Of a stretch of 64,000 bases of DNA, positions 59,586 to 64,000 are shown one piece after another. Origin of the DNA: Nonomuraea turcica (GTDB lineage: Bacteria > Actinomycetota > Actinomycetes > Streptosporangiales > Streptosporangiaceae); assembly GCF_030718205.1 (NCBI RefSeq), contig NZ_JAUZQF010000007.1, forward strand, positions 62,001 through 126,000, written 5' to 3'. Every line of letters begins with the position of its first letter. Positions within the stretch are counted from its first letter, which is position 1. A program made the position numbers and the translations under genes. Below the pieces are notes generated by a model that did no database searches, was not told the origin of the DNA, and saw only the letters and a list, made by a program, of their open reading frames with translations.

Positions 59586-62330
59586 ATGCTCCATGGGCGG
59601 GAAGAGGAACTTCAGGCGTTGAGCGGCCTCGTTTCCGACACTCGCCGTGGCCGGGGCCGAGCCCTCGTGTTGCGGGGCGAGGCCGGGATCGGGAAGACCA
59701 CGCTGCTGCGGCGGGCGGTCGCGGAGGCCGGGTCCGATGTGCGAGTGGTCAGCTGCTCGGGCGTGCAGGCCGAGCTTCCGCTGGCCTTCGGAGGGCTGCA
59801 CCAGTTGCTGTCCCCCCTGCTCGACCTGCTGCCTGAGCTACCGGAGGAGCAGGCCACGGCGTTGCGCAGCGCGTTGGGCCTGTCCACCGCGTCCACCGCC
59901 GACCTGCCGGTGCGCGTCGCCGCGCTCTCGCTGCTACGACGGGCCGCGCAGGAGATCCCGCTGCTCGTCGTCGTGGACGATCTGCAGTGGCTCGACCGGG
60001 CCAGCGCCGGGGTCGTGCTGTTCGCCGCCCGCCGGCTCGACGGCCTTCCCATCGGCCTCCTCGCCGCCCAGCGGGAGTCCGAGGGTGCCGTGGAGATCCG
60101 GGAACTTCCCCGGATCGCGCTCCTCGGGCTTGCCGACGAGGCCGCCTCCGCGCTGCTCGACGAGCAGGGGTGGGGGTCACCCGGGCCTGCCAGGCGCGCG
60201 ATCGTCGCGGCCGTCGGCGGCAACCCGCTGGCGCTGGAGGAGGTGGTACGGCTCGGCGATCCGTCCGAGGTGGCGGAGCAGATCGTCCTTACCGGTACGG
60301 CCCCGGTCGGCCGGCGGCTGCGCACGATCTTCGCGGAGCGGACCAGGGATCTTCCCGAGCCGGTCCGTACCCTGCTCCTGGTGGCCGCCGCCGAGGACAG
60401 CGGCCGCACCGACATCGTGCTGGGTGCGGCCGGCCGGCTCGGGGCCGCCGCCGGAGCGCTCGACGCGGCCGAGCGCGCGGGACACCTGGACCTCCAAGGG
60501 GACCTCCAAGGGCTCCGGTTGCGCTTCCGGCACCCGCTCGTGCGCGCCGCCGTGTACGCCGACGCCTCCGCGCAGCGCCGGGCGCGGGTCCACCGGGCTC
60601 TCGCCGACGAACTGGCGTCGTCGCCGGAGCCGGCGCGGGGCGAACGGGCCGTGTGGCATCGCGCGCTCGCGGCGACGGCACCCGACGACCGGCTCGCGGA
60701 GATGCTGGAGGCCGGTGCGGCGGAGGTGAAGAGGCGGGGTGGTCTGGCCGCCGCGGCGGCCGTCCTGCACCGGGCCGCCCAGATGAGCACGGCCCCGCGG
60801 CAGCACACCAGGCGGCTGGCCGCGGCGGCGGACTCCGCCTGGAAGTCGGGCAGTCCTCTCCTCGCGCGCTCGCTGCTGCGGGAGGCGCTGGCCCGGCCCG
60901 CGGACGACGCCACCCGGCTGGAACTGCTCCGGCTGCAGGGCATGATGGAGCTCTGGGACGGCGACCAGGAGGCGGCCGTCGCGCGGCTGCTGCACGTCGC
61001 AGAAGTGATTACCGAGGAGCACCCCGAGAACACCGCGCGCGCGGTCGACCTGATGTTCATGGCCGTGGACGGGGCGTTGCGCGCCGACCGCACGGACGAG
61101 TCGCTGCGCGCCGCGGCGCGGATAGAGGCCGCGGGCGCCCTGGACCCGGGATATGCCAGATACGGCCGGTGGCTCGCGGATTCTCTCGCCGACCGGCCCC
61201 GGCACGGGCTGTCTCCGTGGCAGCTGTTCGAGGCCGCTCCGTCGTCTCTCTCTCCTGACCAGGCGCTCCGCTGGGTGTGGGCGGCGGCGCTCGCGACGTT
61301 CGGGGCACTGCCCCGGCAGGCCCGCGCCTTCGCCCTGGAGGCGTGCGCGCACCTCGAGGCCACCGGGATGCTGGCCGTCCATGTCCTGCTCCTGTCCTGG
61401 CTCGCGGAATTGGAGTACCACCTGGGAATGTGGCGGGACTGCGAGGCCCACGCGCTGGAAGGGCTGCGCGCGGCGCGGGACGTGGGGCAGTCCGTCCTGG
61501 AGGCGGATCTGCTGGCCCTGCTCGCCCTGCTGTACGCCGGGCGCGGGCAGGAGAACGAATGCCGCGAACATGCCGAGCGGGCCGTGGCGCTGGCGCTCTC
61601 GCGGGGCAACAGGTCGGCGGCGGCCACCGCGCAGTGGGCGCTGGGACGGCTGGCGCTGGGTGCGGACGACTACGAGGAGGCCTGCGAGCGGCTTGGGTCG
61701 CTCAACCGGCCTGGATCTCCGTTCGCCCACCGGCGGCTGGCGCGCCGCGCGGTCCTCGACGAGGTCGAGGCACAGGTGCGGGCAGGCCGGGGAGAAGGCG
61801 CGGAGCAGGTCGTACGGGCGTTCGAGCAGTGGTCGGAGCAGAGCACGCTGGGGTGGCCGCAGTCGCACCGGCACGCCCTGCGGGCCCTGCTGGCGGAGGG
61901 GAACGCGGCCGACAAGCATTTCCGGGCGGCTCTGGCGGCCCCGGGCGCGGCGGACGAGCCGTACACCCAGGCCCGTACGGCGATGCTGTACGGCGAGTGG
62001 CTGCGCCGCACCCGGCACGAGGGCGAGGCCAGGGGGCAGCTGCGGCACGCGGTCGAGGTGCTGGAGGGTCTCGGCGCGGAGCGGGAGGCGGAACGCGCCC
62101 GGCTTCAACTGCGGGCGGCCGGGGGTGTGGCCCGGCGGCGCGGTGATCCCACCGCGCGACTGACGGTTCAGGAGTCGCAGGTCGCGCGGCTGGCCGCGGC
62201 GGGGCTGAGTAACCGGGAGATCGGTGCGCGGCTCTCGGTGAGCCCGCGGACCGTCGGCTACCATCTGTACAAGATCTTTCCCAAGCTGGGGATCAGCAGC
62301 CGCTCCCAGCTGCGCGACGCCGATCTGTAG
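59586..62330 (+). CDS. LAL-type LuxR-family regulator (large ATP-binding)
   Basis: A 914-residue regulator. The N-terminal AAA module starts LHGREEELQAL and has Walker A GEAGIGKTT (near 32-40) and Walker B LLVVVDDLQW. The middle is helical TPR-like. The C-terminal LuxR helix-turn-helix reads LTVQESQVARLAAAGLSNRE and VSPRTVGYHLYKIFPKLGIS. Such proteins activate operons in response to sugars or secondary-metabolite signals; the target here is not evident. It is convergent with the oxidase gene. Confidence 0.93.
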   Translation: MLHGREEELQALSGLVSDTRRGRGRALVLRGEAGIGKTTLLRRAVAEAGSDVRVVSCSGVQAELPLAFGGLHQLLSPLLDLLPELPEEQATALRSALGLSTASTADLPVRVAALSLLRRAAQEIPLLVVVDDLQWLDRASAGVVLFAARRLDGLPIGLLAAQRESEGAVEIRELPRIALLGLADEAASALLDEQGWGSPGPARRAIVAAVGGNPLALEEVVRLGDPSEVAEQIVLTGTAPVGRRLRTIFAERTRDLPEPVRTLLLVAAAEDSGRTDIVLGAAGRLGAAAGALDAAERAGHLDLQGDLQGLRLRFRHPLVRAAVYADASAQRRARVHRALADELASSPEPARGERAVWHRALAATAPDDRLAEMLEAGAAEVKRRGGLAAAAAVLHRAAQMSTAPRQHTRRLAAAADSAWKSGSPLLARSLLREALARPADDATRLELLRLQGMMELWDGDQEAAVARLLHVAEVITEEHPENTARAVDLMFMAVDGALRADRTDESLRAAARIEAAGALDPGYARYGRWLADSLADRPRHGLSPWQLFEAAPSSLSPDQALRWVWAAALATFGALPRQARAFALEACAHLEATGMLAVHVLLLSWLAELEYHLGMWRDCEAHALEGLRAARDVGQSVLEADLLALLALLYAGRGQENECREHAERAVALALSRGNRSAAATAQWALGRLALGADDYEEACERLGSLNRPGSPFAHRRLARRAVLDEVEAQVRAGRGEGAEQVVRAFEQWSEQSTLGWPQSHRHALRALLAEGNAADKHFRAALAAPGAADEPYTQARTAMLYGEWLRRTRHEGEARGQLRHAVEVLEGLGAEREAERARLQLRAAGGVARRRGDPTARLTVQESQVARLAAAGLSNREIGARLSVSPRTVGYHLYKIFPKLGISSRSQLRDADL

Positions 62331-62346
62331 CCTGATCCCGCCCACC

Positions 62347-64000
62347 TCAGCTCACCAGCTTGTCCGGGGTGATGGGCAGCTCGCGGATCCGCTTGCCCGT
62401 GGCGTGATAGACGGCGTTGGCAATGGCCGCGGCGACACCGACCGCGACCACCTCGCCCATCCCTTTGCTGCCGTGCGGGTGGGCGATCGTGTCGGGTTTA
62501 TCCACGAAGAGCACGTCGATGTCGGGGACGTCTGCGTTAACCGGGATGTGGTAGTCGGTGAACGCGGGGCCGACGTACCGCCCGGAGACCGGGTCGGGCA
62601 CCAGCTGCTCCATCAGCGCCCAGCCCATGCCGAACACGATGCCGCCCTGCGCCTGGTTCCGTGCCGCTTTGTGGTTGGTGACCCGGCCGATGTCGAAGAC
62701 GCCGACGTGCCTGGTGACCCGGACGCGCGGCAGCCGGGGGTCGACGCGCACCTCGGTGAAGTGCGCGCCGAAGGTGGCCACCGCGTGCGACGTGCGCGGC
62801 GTGTAGTTCCCCTTGCCCAGGACCGGTTTTCCGCCGTTGCGGGCCAGCAGGGCGCGGTAGGTCTCCCCGCGCCCTGGTTTCTCCCGATGGAACAGCCTGC
62901 CGTCATCCGCCTCGATCTCGTCCTGCGGCAGCCCGTGCAGGGGCGATTCGGGGTCCGTGACGGCCATGCGTACGGCGGTCGTACGGGCCTGCTCCGCGGC
63001 GAGATGGACCGCGGAGCCGGTGTACCCCGTCGCCTTCGAGCCGCCGTTGCCCGGGGTCCTGGGCAGCCTCGTGTCACCCGCCCGGACATCGACCCGGCCG
63101 AGGGGCACGCCGGTGCCGGCCGCGGTGATCTGGGCGACCATGGTGAGGCTGCCGGTCCCGATCTCCTGGATGGCCGTACGTACCTCGGCCGTGCCGTCCG
63201 CCCGGATCTCCACCTCGGCCTGTGTCGCCAGGGGATCGGGGAGTTCGCCGCGGACGGCGGTGGCCATGCCGTAGCCGACCAGGTCGTCGCCGTCGCGGAG
63301 CGAGCCCGGCTTGGCCGGGCGGCGCGACCAGCCGAAGCGCTCGGCGCCCAGATCGTAGGCCTCCAGCAGGTTCTTGTCGCTGTACGGCCTGCGGGTGAGC
63401 GGGTCCTTTTCCAGGTGGTTGCGGCGACGCAGGTCCAGCGGGTCCATGCCGAGACGGTAGGCCAACTCGTCCATCGCGCACTCCAGGGCGAAGGAACCAG
63501 GCCCGTCGCCCGGCGCGCGGAGGTTGGCGGACGGGCTGATGTTCACCTTCGCGACCCGCGTGGTGACCGACAGGACGGGCGCCGCGTAGGTGGAGGCCGT
63601 CGAGACGACCGCGGGATCCGGCCGGTCGCCGCGCACCTCGGTCGCGTTGACGACGTCGTGGACGATCACCGCGAGCTTTCCACCGGCGTCGGCGCCGAGG
63701 CGGAGGCGCTGGATGATCGGCGGCTGATGACCCGTCGCGGTGAAGGCCTGCTTGCGCGTGAGAACGAGCTTGACCGGCCGCCGCACGGCTCGCGCGGCAG
63801 CGGCGGCGAGCAGGCTGTGGGCCCACGTGTCGGTCTTGTTGCCGAACGCCCCGCCGACGAGCGGGGACAGCACCCGTACGCGTTCGGGCGGCAGTCCGAA
63901 CACGGCCGCCACGATGTCCCGGTGTTGGTGCACCTTCTGACTGCAGTCGCGCAGTGTGAGCGCGTCGCCCTCCCAGGAGGCGACCACGGCACCCGGCTCC
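62347..64000 (-). CDS. Xanthine dehydrogenase-family molybdopterin-binding subunit, 5' end outside window
   Basis: 551 codons of the large subunit of a molybdenum hydroxylase; the frame stays open to the right edge (EPGAVVASWEGD at the border is the usual internal motif). GGAFGNK, the NLRAPG loop, IQEIGTG and the terminal GSKGMGEV, whose Glu is the catalytic base, are present. It resembles aldehyde oxidoreductases of the PaoC/YagR type. The FAD and 2Fe-2S subunits would lie beyond the window. Confidence 0.9.
   Translation of the reverse strand, partial: EPGAVVASWEGDALTLRDCSQKVHQHRDIVAAVFGLPPERVRVLSPLVGGAFGNKTDTWAHSLLAAAAARAVRRPVKLVLTRKQAFTATGHQPPIIQRLRLGADAGGKLAVIVHDVVNATEVRGDRPDPAVVSTASTYAAPVLSVTTRVAKVNISPSANLRAPGDGPGSFALECAMDELAYRLGMDPLDLRRRNHLEKDPLTRRPYSDKNLLEAYDLGAERFGWSRRPAKPGSLRDGDDLVGYGMATAVRGELPDPLATQAEVEIRADGTAEVRTAIQEIGTGSLTMVAQITAAGTGVPLGRVDVRAGDTRLPRTPGNGGSKATGYTGSAVHLAAEQARTTAVRMAVTDPESPLHGLPQDEIEADDGRLFHREKPGRGETYRALLARNGGKPVLGKGNYTPRTSHAVATFGAHFTEVRVDPRLPRVRVTRHVGVFDIGRVTNHKAARNQAQGGIVFGMGWALMEQLVPDPVSGRYVGPAFTDYHIPVNADVPDIDVLFVDKPDTIAHPHGSKGMGEVVAVGVAAAIANAVYHATGKRIRELPITPDKLVS

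Overview
The window is high-GC DNA with GTG and TTG starts, GGAGG-type ribosome sites, many 4-bp ATGA/GTGA stop-start overlaps, a mycothiol-dependent formaldehyde dehydrogenase and a SARP regulator. This points to a filamentous actinomycete (Streptosporangiales- or Streptomyces-like). The genus cannot be fixed from the sequence. Much of the window is accessory: several catabolic islands, each with its own regulator, separated by decayed gene fragments.

Region 1 (1-15365) is a sialoglycan scavenging locus. A minus-strand operon encodes, from its promoter, a fused double ABC ATPase, two permeases and a binding lipoprotein of the dipeptide/nickel family, an N-acetylneuraminate lyase, a sulfatase, two tandem secreted GH33 sialidases with LamG domains, and a GH106-like glycosidase cut by the left edge. 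A divergent GntR/FCD regulator and two 18-bp operator-like dyads sit at the head. The architecture resembles the Corynebacterium SiaEFGI sialic acid transporter with its GntR repressor.

Region 2 (16281-31308) looks like an aromatic-acid catabolic island. A ten-gene minus-strand operon encodes a P450, a LigJ-type 4-oxalomesaconate hydratase, a leaderless NMT1/THI5-fold protein, a LigK-type aldolase, a cupin, a ferredoxin reductase, a 2Fe-2S ferredoxin, an unusual alcohol dehydrogenase, MscR and an MBL hydrolase. It diverges from a Liv-type ABC importer and a TetR gene, with two matching operator-like repeats between them. The inferred logic is import, P450 O-demethylation, formaldehyde detoxification through mycothiol, and lower meta-cleavage metabolism. 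No ring-cleavage dioxygenase is visible.

Region 3 (31453-38536) holds a DoxX-like protein, an Fe-siderophore ABC importer with an iron-box-like site and a frameshifted binding protein, a MarR regulator, a DUF2218 protein, and a TetR/SMP-30-like pair with tandem operators. Region 4 (38679-44122) is a second small catabolic operon (tautomerase, MFS symporter, atypical SDR, 2-hydroxyacid dehydrogenase, RraA-family enzyme) with a divergent LysR gene.

Region 5 (44202-53270) contains an EACC1 gene followed by a truncated caspase-like gene, a frameshifted TerB-family pseudogene, a serine hydrolase, and the most interesting unit. That unit is a SARP/NB-ARC/TPR regulator followed by a 32-codon peptide gene with a strong ribosome site, a long hairpin, an Fe(II)/2-oxoglutarate oxygenase-like gene and a CPBP (CAAX-type) membrane protease. 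It reads as a compact, possibly undescribed peptide natural-product or bacteriocin locus. Region 6 (53273-64000) carries a hemerythrin-like protein, an MFS transporter, a class A beta-lactamase, a secreted protein, an XRE regulator, a LysE exporter, a frameshifted membrane protein, a LAL-type LuxR regulator and a molybdopterin hydroxylase subunit cut by the right edge. I saw no tRNA, rRNA, CRISPR array or intact insertion sequence.
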